From NCBI RefSeq assembly GCF_964340395.1, contig NC_135551.1, forward strand, positions 13,466,003 to 13,486,002: a DNA stretch of 20,000 bases, read 5' to 3'. Below are positions 1 to 8,183 of this stretch, piece after piece; within the stretch, counting starts at the first letter, position 1; every line of letters starts with the position of its first letter. Below the pieces are notes generated by a model. It was not told where the DNA came from and did no database searches. It worked only from the letters and a program-made list of their open reading frames with translations. The position numbers and the translations under genes are program-made. The stretch comes from Glandiceps talaboti. Its lineage: Eukaryota > Hemichordata > Enteropneusta > Spengelidae.

Positions 1-1490
1 TGTGTTTCAGTTAATAAAGGTTCGGTATTAGTGGCTGTCGATGATGTCATCATATCTGACTGTATCGAAGGACTAACTGTACTGGTTTTCGTAGATGACG
101 TCACCACATCTGACTGTGTCAAAGGACTAAGTGTACTAGTTTTCGCAGATGACGTCATCACATCTGACTGTGTCGAAGGACTAAGTGTACTAGTTTTTGT
201 AGATGACGTCACCACATTTGACTGTGCCGAAGGACTAAGTGTACTAGTTTTTGTAGATGACGTCACCACATCTGACTGTGTCGAAGGACTAAGTGTACTA
301 GTTTTTGTAGATGACGTCACCACATCTGACTGTGTCGAAGGACTAAGTGTACTAGTTTTCGTAGATGATGTCATCATATCTGATTGCGTCGAAGGACTAA
401 GTGTACTAGTTTTTGTAGATGATGTCATCATATCTGATTGTGTCGAAGGACTAACTGTACTAGTTTTCCTCGATGTGACAATATTTGTGGTCGTTGATTT
501 ACCCTCAGTAGTTGTTGACGCACCATAATCCATTGTAGTCATTGCTGACGTAGTAGGCACAGTTGTTGTTTCCACCTCAGAAGTCATTAATAACGTTGGT
601 GTATCCACAGAAGAAGCAGTGCTTGTTTCCGCCTTAGAAGTCAGTGCTGACGTCGGTGTCTCGACAGAAGAAACAATGCTTATTTTCGACTCAGAAGTCA
701 CTGCCACAAGTGAAGGTGTTGTCGATGATCTTGTAGTAATGATTACGGATGTAGCGGTTACAGTGTCATCTTTCAATACAGTCAGTGTTGCATCATCTGA
801 CCAATGACGGAATGAATTTGTTAACAACACACCACAGCTATAAACACCGCTGTCGTGTAATGCTAAATTACCAATAAGTAGATTGTATTCTCCTGCTGTA
901 TGATTTCCCTCGACGAGAACGCGACTTTTGATATCATTATCTATTAAAAAGTCGTTAATTGCATAATAAATGTAATCTTTCTCCCAAATCAGATAACTTC
1001 CAGCAGGCATGACATTTACATGACATGGCAACAGAATGGTTTCGCCTTCGACTGCAGTGACATTACTCGGTTGTTGAATGAAGTTATGTACTGTCAACTT
1101 AGCTTCATTCGACCAGATGTAAGAATCCGTTGTTGCATTGTGTACACCACACTTATATAACCCATGGTCTTCAAGAGCTACTCGCGTAAAGCGAATATTG
1201 TATTTTCCTTGCTCAAAGTCAATGTCGATTACAATCCTAACATCCTCACCTGTGTGATTGGTGGTACTGATAAGATTTTCATTGAGCGCAAACCACCAGC
1301 CGTCCTTCTGCCATGCAGTTAGGGTATACGTAGGCAGCACTTCACCAAACGAACAATTAAGCCATGCAGCGTCATCAACATTAACGAGAACATCATCTGG
1401 ATGTTTGGTAACAGTCTGTAAACTTACACGGGAAAGAAATGTTGCTGTAACCAGGAAAACCTGAAATACCCCCACTAAGCGGAAATTCAT
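1..1490 (-). CDS. Gene A: two-Ig-domain receptor with expanded Ser/Thr stalk (3' end beyond window)
   Basis: The frame opens at an ATG at 1490 (A at -3, the same start context as gene B) and stays open for 496 codons to the window edge, so membrane segment and tail are not visible. Residues 1-25 form a hydrophobic signal peptide. Ig domain 1 spans about 26-134 with Cys46, Trp60 and the D-x-G-x-Y-x-C signature ending at Cys114. Ig domain 2 spans about 135-238 with Cys156, Trp169 and HDSGVYSC ending at Cys219. Several N-glycosylation sequons (NCS, NHT, NAT, NVT) are present. From about residue 240 the chain is a Thr/Ser/Pro-rich stalk, as in mucin-like O-glycosylated stems, and includes eight 18-residue repeats. 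No intron interrupts the frame. Inference: a type I cell-surface receptor paralogous to gene B; whether its tail is B-like or C-like cannot be seen. Confidence 0.88.
   Translation of the reverse strand, partial: MNFRLVGVFQVFLVTATFLSRVSLQTVTKHPDDVLVNVDDAAWLNCSFGEVLPTYTLTAWQKDGWWFALNENLISTTNHTGEDVRIVIDIDFEQGKYNIRFTRVALEDHGLYKCGVHNATTDSYIWSNEAKLTVHNFIQQPSNVTAVEGETILLPCHVNVMPAGSYLIWEKDYIYYAINDFLIDNDIKSRVLVEGNHTAGEYNLLIGNLALHDSGVYSCGVLLTNSFRHWSDDATLTVLKDDTVTATSVIITTRSSTTPSLVAVTSESKISIVSSVETPTSALTSKAETSTASSVDTPTLLMTSEVETTTVPTTSAMTTMDYGASTTTEGKSTTTNIVTSRKTSTVSPSTQSDMMTSSTKTSTLSPSTQSDMMTSSTKTSTLSPSTQSDVVTSSTKTSTLSPSTQSDVVTSSTKTSTLSPSAQSNVVTSSTKTSTLSPSTQSDVMTSSAKTSTLSPLTQSDVVTSSTKTSTVSPSIQSDMMTSSTATNTEPLLTET
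37..468 (-). repeat. Eight 54-bp in-frame tandem repeats in the gene A stalk
   Basis: Units begin at 37, 91, 145, 199, 253, 307, 361 and 415 on the plus strand. Each is exactly 54 bp, so it adds 18 residues in frame, of the type TSTLSPSTQSDVVTSSTK. Genes B and C carry only one unit at the same place, so the array is an expansion specific to gene A. The inner units are almost identical, which points to recent unequal exchange or slippage. The effect would be to lengthen the stalk and add O-glycosylation sites. Confidence 0.93.
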
Positions 1491-1577
1491 GATCCTATGC
1501 CAACTAGTAAACAGTACTGTGATGCAAGGTATCAAAAGGAGTTATACCTGTCAGTCAATATTCAAATCGTGAGTAAC

Positions 1578-1595
1578 ACTATCACAAGTGATAGT
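1578..1595. promoter_or_regulatory. Conserved 18-bp palindromic site upstream of gene A
   Basis: Two perfect 8-bp arms separated by AA, with CAAGTG (a CANNTG E-box) at the centre. It sits 88 bp upstream of the ATG; the gene B counterpart (11617-11634) sits 89 bp upstream with a single mismatch. The matched position supports a transcription-factor site, but no binding evidence is available. Confidence 0.4.
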
Positions 1596-1971
1596 ATTGT
1601 TCTTGGCAGTTTTTGCACCCAAACTCAGATCTGTTGCTTGTCAGCTTGTGTTGTCTGGTAGCGCCACCCGTTCCCATTCGTGGCTATTTACTGCACACCA
1701 CTACAATACACATAGCACATTACTGCTGGTATTTACAGGAATGAAATTTCGAGAGACACTCAAATGTATGAAGCGGTAAGGAAACACCTAAAATATGACG
1801 CAGTTGCAAATCACCCAAGCCAGAGAACTATACGTGGAAGAATGTGTGACCCCGGTTGGATGTCAGGTCATTTCGCTGACACTTTGTATGGTTTATGAGG
1901 TAGTGAAAAGGGTGTGGAGGCGTGTTGATGCACATTTTGTGATGGATCTGAGCTATAATTTCATCATATAT

Positions 1972-2045
1972 ATTATGGTATTGGAGTGAATCTCCTTGTT
2001 CCTCGAGCTAGTCAAAGAACCTACATGCCAACTAGAACCTACATG

Positions 2046-2109
<64 letters not shown>

Positions 2110-2162
2110 GGTTCTTTGACTAGCTCGAGGAACATGGAGATTCACTCCAATATCATAAATAT
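1972..2162. repeat. Long inverted repeat enclosing a (TA)n microsatellite
   Basis: The left arm (about 1972-2033) and right arm (about 2105-2162) are near-perfect reverse complements over about 55-60 bp and share the core CTCGAGCTAGTCAAAGAACC. Between them lie two short copies of CTACATGCCA and a pure (AT)29 run at 2049-2106. Only the right arm exists upstream of gene B (about 12030-12085), so the second arm is an inverted duplication specific to the gene A flank, or B has lost it. The structure could extrude as a hairpin or cruciform. Confidence 0.88.
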
Positions 2163-2345
2163 GACTGTAGACATAGAGGGCGCCAACGTCAATCGGCAAA
2201 TATTTCAATGTAACTTTGTTGATTTCCGGATGAACAAAATATCACATCGTGCTAGAAATGTTAAGCTTAGTGATAATATACAGTTGAGCAGTTCAAATAA
2301 TTAACCAATTCAATAAAACTTTTAATACTGCAGGACTGGACCTTG

Positions 2346-2574
2346 GGTGCGTGTCTAACGACGTCCAAGTGAAATCCTAATCTATGCAGAGATGACATGA
2401 TTCGTTTCTTGACGTAATTTCAAACCATGAATACATGTTTAAGAAATCAATATTTGAAATTACATGTGACTTTTGAAGTTAGTGTTTTGGGTATTGTTAT
2501 CGAAATTCGAACATTCTTTTTTTTTGAAATGCAATCAAATTCAACGTTTTACTGGGAAGTTAGGGAGCACCTTT
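2346..2574. other. Intergenic stretch, nothing recognised
   Basis: AT-rich sequence after the A/B flank similarity ends and before the first MITE-like element. The short open frame in it has no recognisable domain or signal, and I see no counterpart elsewhere in the window. Confidence 0.6.
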
Positions 2575-3023
2575 TACTCGTACTATCTAAAGTTTCTTTG
2601 AAGTTTGCAGTTATCGCCGTGTTTACTTAAAATTATATCAAAGCGAAGATTGAAGGAATGCGAAAACAACAAGCAACAGATACCGTCGGAATATGAACAA
2701 AGCATAACATAACATGGTGAACGTCCTAAATGTAGAAATAAAAAGTTACTTTGTAATCCATGTCTAGAGCGGGACCTCGTTTCAGGCGCATATTGCATTA
2801 TTAACTGACACCAGCCATCCATCCACCCATACAGTGACAGTTGTTTTGTACATTTGACAAGAATCGTTTGATAGGTAGTGAGGTACCATCGGCGTTATTT
2901 TTTCAATCAAACGTATTTATTGTGATGTCATTATCGCTTTCCTTTGATCTTCGCTTTGATATCATTTAAAGTAAACACGGCGATAACTGCAAAACTTCAA
3001 AGAAACTTTAGATAGTACGAGTA
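2575..3023. mobile_element. MITE-like element with terminal inverted repeats of about 78 bp
   Basis: The left arm (about 2575-2652, starting TACTCGTACTATCTAAAG) is the reverse complement of the right arm (about 2945-3023) with only a few differences. The whole is 449 bp with no coding capacity. The outermost bases are TA on both sides, which fits the TA target duplication of Tc1/mariner-type elements, though the right edge merges with an (ACAT)n array and so cannot be fixed exactly. There is no corresponding element beside gene B. Inference: a non-autonomous DNA transposon or a decayed foldback element; the transposase family is not established. Confidence 0.78.
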
Positions 3024-3248
3024 CATACATACATACATAAATACATACATACATACATACATACATACATACATACATACACACATACAATGTACATACA
3101 TACATACATACATACATACATACATACATACATACATACATACACATACAATGTACATACATACATACATACATACATACATACATACATACATACATAC
3201 ATACATACATACAAACATACATATATACATACAATGTACATACATACA

Positions 3249-3282
<34 letters not shown>

Positions 3283-3300
3283 CCTACATACATACATATA
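3022..3300. repeat. (ACAT)n microsatellite with embedded higher-order units
   Basis: A tetranucleotide ACAT array of about 280 bp interrupted by ACAATGTACAT blocks (TGTACA at 3091, 3152 and 3235), so blocks of the array have themselves been duplicated. It runs into a short GACA-rich tract at 3300-3315. All open frames in it are low-complexity artefacts. It begins directly at the right end of the MITE-like element. A shorter array occupies the equivalent place at 14704-14780. Confidence 0.95.
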
Positions 3301-3920
3301 GACAGACAGACAGGCAGACATAGGAGAAATGAACGAAAACCGAGAAATCGACTTTCAATCGCATATACATATTACATATTAAGTAATACATGCACTCTGG
3401 TCTTTACCACTTGTATGGCGGAGATTAGGTAGTAACCTGTCTCAGTTATCGATATGTGTTTTTATTGTAACCAACGATGTAACAAATTGATTGCACTGCA
3501 CCTAAACAACAAAACATATCGGCATAGTTAGTCTTAGAACCCTACAGACCAAATAGTCCAACCGGGAGAGTGCGAGTGTAGTCATCAATGAGTTTATGAC
3601 GACCACCCCTGGCATGCCATACTTCCCTGCAGAGCCATTGACTCTTTCCCACATCTCTTCACGAATCACGATACCTCCAATCAAGTCATGGTGAGTAAAT
3701 GATACTAGGCATAGACTACGCCTATGACCACCCCCAAGTGTTTCCCGGTAACCGTGAAGTTGGATTGGCGGACAAATAATCATATAAAGCTAGTAAGTAC
3801 ATACTTAGTGATAATATCTTTGTTATCGTAAGAGAGATTGTGCACTACTAGACAACTGTAAGTTATACTTATGACTGGCTGGACCTTAAAAGGGGAACAA
3901 GCTGAGTTTGTACGGTTTTA

Positions 3921-3979
3921 GTTTGTTTGTTTGTTTGTTTGTTTGTTTGTTTGCTTTTTTTCTTTTTTTGGGGGGGGGG
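3921..3979. repeat. (TTTG)n microsatellite and G10 run
   Basis: About eight TTTG units (3921-3953), a T-rich spacer, then ten consecutive G (3970-3979). The tract is absent at the matching position of duplication copy 2 (near 15385), so it is a local expansion after the duplication. Confidence 0.9.
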
Positions 3980-4123
3980 AGGGGCCGACATTAATTTATG
4001 ATGCCTATTCAAAAGTCACTCGAATACGTAGTATCCTTCTTACCGAAGCATGCGCAAATATAACTTGAACTCAATCCTGGTATTAAGATTATAACATATA
4101 AAAGGGCCGATGACGACGGTCAT

Positions 4124-4145
4124 TTTTGATAATTAATTATCAAAA
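4124..4145. repeat. Perfect 22-bp AT-rich palindrome with two TAATTA cores
   Basis: TTTTGATAATTAATTATCAAAA reads identically on both strands and contains overlapping homeodomain-type TAATTA cores. The copy at 15530-15551 differs by one base. It lies in the downstream flank, well away from any start codon, so a regulatory role is only a possibility. Confidence 0.45.
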
Positions 4146-4450
4146 TATGTTGCTCAAGGAATCTATACTGAGCAATCAACTTTTTCTAACAAAACCAGAA
4201 GGCAATTATATGATGTCATAGACGGCATGCAGTGAAAGTAATATTACACTAAATCGAGGTTTTATGTGAGTTGAGTGAAAGAAAGGTTTATAATCTCAGC
4301 TTGTGCCACTTTAAATAATGAACATAAAAAAAAAAATCTGACGAACAGACATTCAGGAACTTAAGGTAGGCTGATAGACAAACATGAAAATGAACATAAC
4401 GACAGAGAAAAGTCATATACGAGATACAGGTTTCCACTCACACCTAAGTA

Positions 4451-4859
4451 TAGTCTAGTTCCAAACAGGACATTGTAAATAGACGTATTAAAAACTTCAT
4501 TACAGGTCACCAACAATGGCACATAATTATGTGTTCCCTCCCACAGGGTTTATGATGATGTCATTGCGTCCCCATGTGATCTTAGTTTTAACAGACTGGA
4601 GGAGAAATTGGACATTTGCCTATCATTATTACGTGCTAAATGTCCTCGATAGTCAAAACATGGTCCAAACAGCTATATTAAATGTATTAATGACGACAGC
4701 CTTTCAATTTGTGATGGATTACTACTGACATGCGCCGTTGTTCTTTGCTCACCATGACGTTCAAACACACTTGACACCTTTCGTTGGGACCTTCACTAGA
4801 CTGGAAAGTTTAATGAAGTTCTTAATATGTAATACACGGTCCTGTTTGGAATTAGACTA
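4451..4859. mobile_element. MITE-like element, family 2, copy 1
   Basis: Terminal inverted repeats start TAGTCTAGTTCCAAACAGGA and end with the complement AGACTA at 4859. A TA pair flanks GTCTAG...AGAC on both sides, as expected for TA-targeting elements. The arms match over about 55 bp here and about 79 bp in copy 2; copy 1 has lost about 20 bp of the left arm. The interior holds a conserved-looking 45-codon frame, but it is identical mainly because the host segment was duplicated; I do not call it a gene. Confidence 0.78.
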
Positions 4860-5663
4860 ACAAGAATATAGCACAGGCAATATACGTAACGCAATGTCTT
4901 CATACATTAATGGTCAACATTACACTATAATCTGAATTATCCGTTTAACTAAAGACAAAGACAATTTAACAGGTAGTGACAGCATTGCAGTGGCTTCTCC
5001 AGTACGTGTCGTCGTGGATATAAATATATAATTTGAACTCGCCTGTTCATTTTCGGGCCAACAAACATAAAGACGGTCTCTTGTATGAGTGATGTTCCAC
5101 CAACAGCAGAACAATAATATACCATGCATGACCCATTCAACTTTACTTCTAATCATTCATCCAGGAGAAACCAGACACGGTGGAAGAGAGGTGCAAGATA
5201 AAGCAAACCCTGCCCCCTAACCCTTATACCCCACATAGATACAATGGCACACAGGTAGAATTTTACTTGTATATTTGTACAAAACCTTACCCAATGATAA
5301 TTGTCTTATAATCAAACGCTGACACTGCCCATAATTTATAATCACAACGTGATAAATAACTAAGTATAGAGTGAAGAGCATTCACCTGAATTGAATTGGA
5401 ATTATTGACCCGTTTCATGGGAAAGTTTTTATGTCTTTTACAATGGGCTAAAAATAGCAACAAATCGCTAAAAGTCAGTTCTGAGACAGTAAAGTATATA
5501 ATTTGGAGTGGACGTAGAGGTAGGACTACTACTTTACATCAAGAGGAACTTCACCAGTCTGAGTGTACATTGAATTTCATACCCATGCAAATTGAAATAA
5601 TACAAACGTTCAGATATTATCTCATGAAAGAATTACTTTTAATGCAATTTGGCAAGTACATAC

Positions 5664-6627
5664 AATATTAAACTATAACAATGAATGCAGTCATGAGTAT
5701 CATCACTATTAGGTTACTATCCGACATCACCTGTTTGTTCGTCGTATAGCTGTAAGTGCCATTGCCTCTTAACGGTACAACTCTTAAGACGAGTATCACT
5801 TTGTGGAAACGTCAGTCTCGTGGCGTTATAACAAACAAAGAGGGGATATCAGGTAATATCTGCTTTATCATCATATGCATATGCCTAGGAATTCAAAGAG
5901 AATATATGAAAAAGTAAAGAAGGGCAAAGCCCCACCCCACCCACCCCCATGCACGTTGAGCGTTGTGTGACAGTATAGTCTGGTGACATTGAGGTGCAAC
6001 TCAGACATCGACAATGGTCTGATGGTGCACATAGTCTGCTAACCGTGTCAACCTATTTCGATATAATGTTCGGCAATGTTCATCAGATTTCATTGTAACT
6101 TTTCATAATTATTTCGAAATACAACTTTGGTAGTAAGACCTGGTTCTCTAAAAGTATCGGAAAATGCTTGTAATATGTTAATAAAAGTTTGGATTTTTTA
6201 CTGAAAGGTTGATCCTAATGTTGGTAGCACATTAATGTTCGTACAGTGTACCGTACATGTATTGAGTCGTGACACAACTGCTAAATACACGGCCATGTGC
6301 AGTTTGGTTTATGAATGTGAAAATTAACGTATATATAGTATCATTTGAGTATGGATATTTTGTCAGAATTTCCGTGTTTCGTGCTCAAACGCGTCCCCAT
6401 ATACCATGACATAAACGTCGAAGATCCACCACCATTTTTTTTTTTTTTTTTTTTACTTTGGAATCAATGGACGAGTATCTTGTCTAGGCAGAAGTGCGTT
6501 ATCTGGTGATGTTATGATAGCAACATTTAATGTCACATATCAGAAGTGGTATTTCGCATTAAATGTAACCAAGAATGATTGATCTGGGCATAGGTATACC
6601 ATACAAACAATACTATCATTCGATAAC
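5664..6627. other. About 960-bp segment present only in duplication copy 1
   Basis: Sequence on both sides is continuous in copy 2 (…ACATAC/TTGAATTAG… near 17276-17281), so this is one clean insertion here or a deletion there. It includes T20 at 6435-6454 and a C-rich tract near 5933-5948. I do not see inverted termini, a clear target duplication or any coding region, so the nature of the event is unresolved. Confidence 0.65.
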
Positions 6628-7753
6628 TTGAATTAGATTACATTGAGTATTGACTAACGGCAATGATGTGAGTTATAATTAATGTGTGTTATACCGTTAA
6701 TACATTATCAATATAGTCTCGGCACTGTCTCTTTAAAGTAAAAGAACATTCTGTGTAATCGCAACTTCTGTTAACTTACAGTATTCGTAGTTAATTATAA
6801 CTTGAAAAAAGTAACACACTTTAAAAATGACAAAATATGGTTATTTTGATTTTTTTTCAGTTACAATTCAAATGCTATATATGATATTAAAGTCCTGTCT
6901 CATCCATAACATATTTTATGAACTTATCAAAACTGTTTCAAAATTACTGAATGGGCACATCCATATAAAATTGTAAGAATATAAAGTGAAAGAAAGTGCA
7001 AACTTTGAAAATCTTTACAGTGATTGTAAGTGAATGCGCTTCTACAATCGCCAATACTGTCAAAAATACACTTGAGTGATTGTTGGATTACAAACGGTCA
7101 GGCCACCTGAGTCTCTTGAATAATTAGGTTTGATTTCACTTGATACTGATAATGTACAAAAAGAGCACTTAAAATATAAAGTTAAAGTTCTCAGATTAAT
7201 CGAAATGCTTCTCAGTTATTGACTTGTAATATATAGTCGGATCTGGATACATCAAATGTCAAACTGATGTTTCTACACATGGAAAAATGATGTATTTGTT
7301 TCCGTAGAAACTTAGAAACTCTGGTAATCCAAATATTGAATGGTCTTCTTAGATTGCATGGAAACTGAGTTATATTCGCACTGGACCATGTTTCCCAGTT
7401 ATCAATAGTTTATTACTATTCCTCGATTAAAGACTTGCGATTGAACATTTAGAAGATGTGCGATCGTGATAACATAGCCATATATACTTACAACAACAAA
7501 CTTTGAAACAACAAACATAATCTCGAAGTGAACAAAATGTTAAAATTGAAGTTACATAGTCTAGTACATACACTTTGCATACATGCCTGAAGTCAAAATC
7601 TACCGTGTTGTTGGGCCGAGATAGCAATCGAGAAAAGAAAATTGAGGAGAATCTGGGATTTTACCTGTAACTTCTGCGATGTCCTTGAACTTTATATCTC
7701 TTTTGCTATGTAGTATTATTTGAGAGTAACAGCAGTGACACAAACTTTCTTTT

Positions 7754-7822
7754 TTACAGACGTGTCAGTTGGGATTCATCCTCAGGCGAACCCACAGCAT
7801 TTTGTGCAACAAGAGTGTTGTC
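7754..7822 (-). pseudogene. Remnant of a deleted C-type receptor gene (last 22 codons and stop)
   Basis: On the minus strand the sequence reads DNTLVAQNAVGSPEDESQL followed by TRL and a TAA stop at 7754-7756, against DNTLIAQNAVDEPEDDSQL, TRL, TAA in gene C. The match starts mid-tail and continues through the stop into the shared 3' flank. Immediately beyond 7822 the sequence switches to receptor-gene upstream DNA, so signal peptide, both Ig domains, stalk, membrane segment and most of the tail are gone. The frame and stop are intact and the differences are mostly conservative, which says that the gene was functional before the deletion and independently supports the C-terminus assigned to gene C. 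Confidence 0.85.
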
Positions 7823-8183
7823 CTGTGGCTTGTCCGCCTATGGTGTCTTGTCGCGCCACCCGTTCCCGTTTGTGGCTAAATATATACTGCACACCACTAC
7901 TTACAATACATATATTTAGCACATTACTGCTTGTGTTTACATGAATGCAATTTCGGGACACACTCAAATGTATGAAGCGGTAAGGATCGGAAACACCTAA
8001 ATGTGACGCAGTTACAAATCACCCAAGCCAAAGAACTGCAATGTACGCGGAATAATGTGTGACCTCTGGTTGGGTTTCATGTCATTACGTCGATACTTTG
8101 TGTGATGTAGGAGGTACTGAAAAGTGTGAAAAGGTTTGTTGATACACGTTTTTGATCGATTTGAGCAAGAATATCATCTACAG
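7823..8183 (-). promoter_or_regulatory. Orphan receptor-gene 5' flank left by the deletion
   Basis: Aligns with 11670-12015 upstream of gene B and with about 1630-1960 upstream of gene A (shared stretches include CTCAAATGTATGAAGCGGTA and GCGCCACCCGTTCCCGTT). The equivalent point in gene B lies about 140 bp above its ATG, so the deletion removed the start-proximal flank as well as the gene. The open frame across the junction on the plus strand has no meaning. Any promoter activity left here would have no receptor to drive. Confidence 0.8.

Larger units (their letters stand above)
1491..2345 (-). promoter_or_regulatory. 5' flank and probable promoter region of gene A
   Basis: This stretch aligns along most of its length with 11529-12300 upstream of gene B, and its middle part (about 1640-1970) also aligns with 7823-8183. 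Similarity ends abruptly near 2345. It has no convincing reading frame. A perfect 18-bp inverted repeat with an E-box-like centre (ACTATCAC AA GTGATAGT, 1578-1595) lies 88 bp above the start codon and is retained with one change in gene B. I see no TATA box at a conserved distance. A 5' untranslated exon or a 5'UTR intron cannot be excluded: a pyrimidine-rich run ending in CACAG lies just upstream of the ATG in both genes. Confidence 0.55.
3301..7753. repeat. Segmental duplication, copy 1: 3' flank of the deleted C-like gene
   Basis: Aligns in order and orientation with about 14781-18457, the 3' flank of gene C. Anchors include GAACGAAAAC near 3330/14808, the TTCTTACCGAAGCATGCG segment near 4037/15441, the MITE-like elements, and the segment at 6685-6800/17332-17450. 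By eye about nine bases in ten agree in aligned stretches. Copy 1 has an extra (TTTG)n plus poly-G tract near 3921-3979 and about 960 extra bp at 5664-6627. I find no credible gene in it: the small open frames are not supported by domains or by frame-preserving substitutions. Confidence 0.85.

Noticed and set aside
37-468. Regularly spaced repeats as a possible CRISPR array
   Set aside because: The units are contiguous with no unique spacers and encode an in-frame stalk repeat in an animal gene.
31-528. 165-codon open frame on the plus strand with eight protein repeats
   Set aside because: It is the antisense of the gene A stalk; 54-bp periodicity keeps several frames open. The minus-strand frame has the signal peptide, Ig domains and paralogues.
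2962-3432. Several Tyr/Ile/His or Cys/Met/Tyr repeat proteins on both strands
   Set aside because: Pure translation of the (ACAT)n microsatellite, open in many frames at once.
4516-4728. Plus-strand frame with a 45-residue segment also present at 15932-16144
   Set aside because: It lies between the inverted arms of a MITE-like element; similarity comes from the segmental duplication, the N-termini differ, and substitutions show no bias toward silent sites that I can detect.
7720-7944. 74-codon plus-strand frame across the deletion scar
   Set aside because: It spans the junction between a receptor tail remnant and an upstream flank, both of which are explained on the minus strand.
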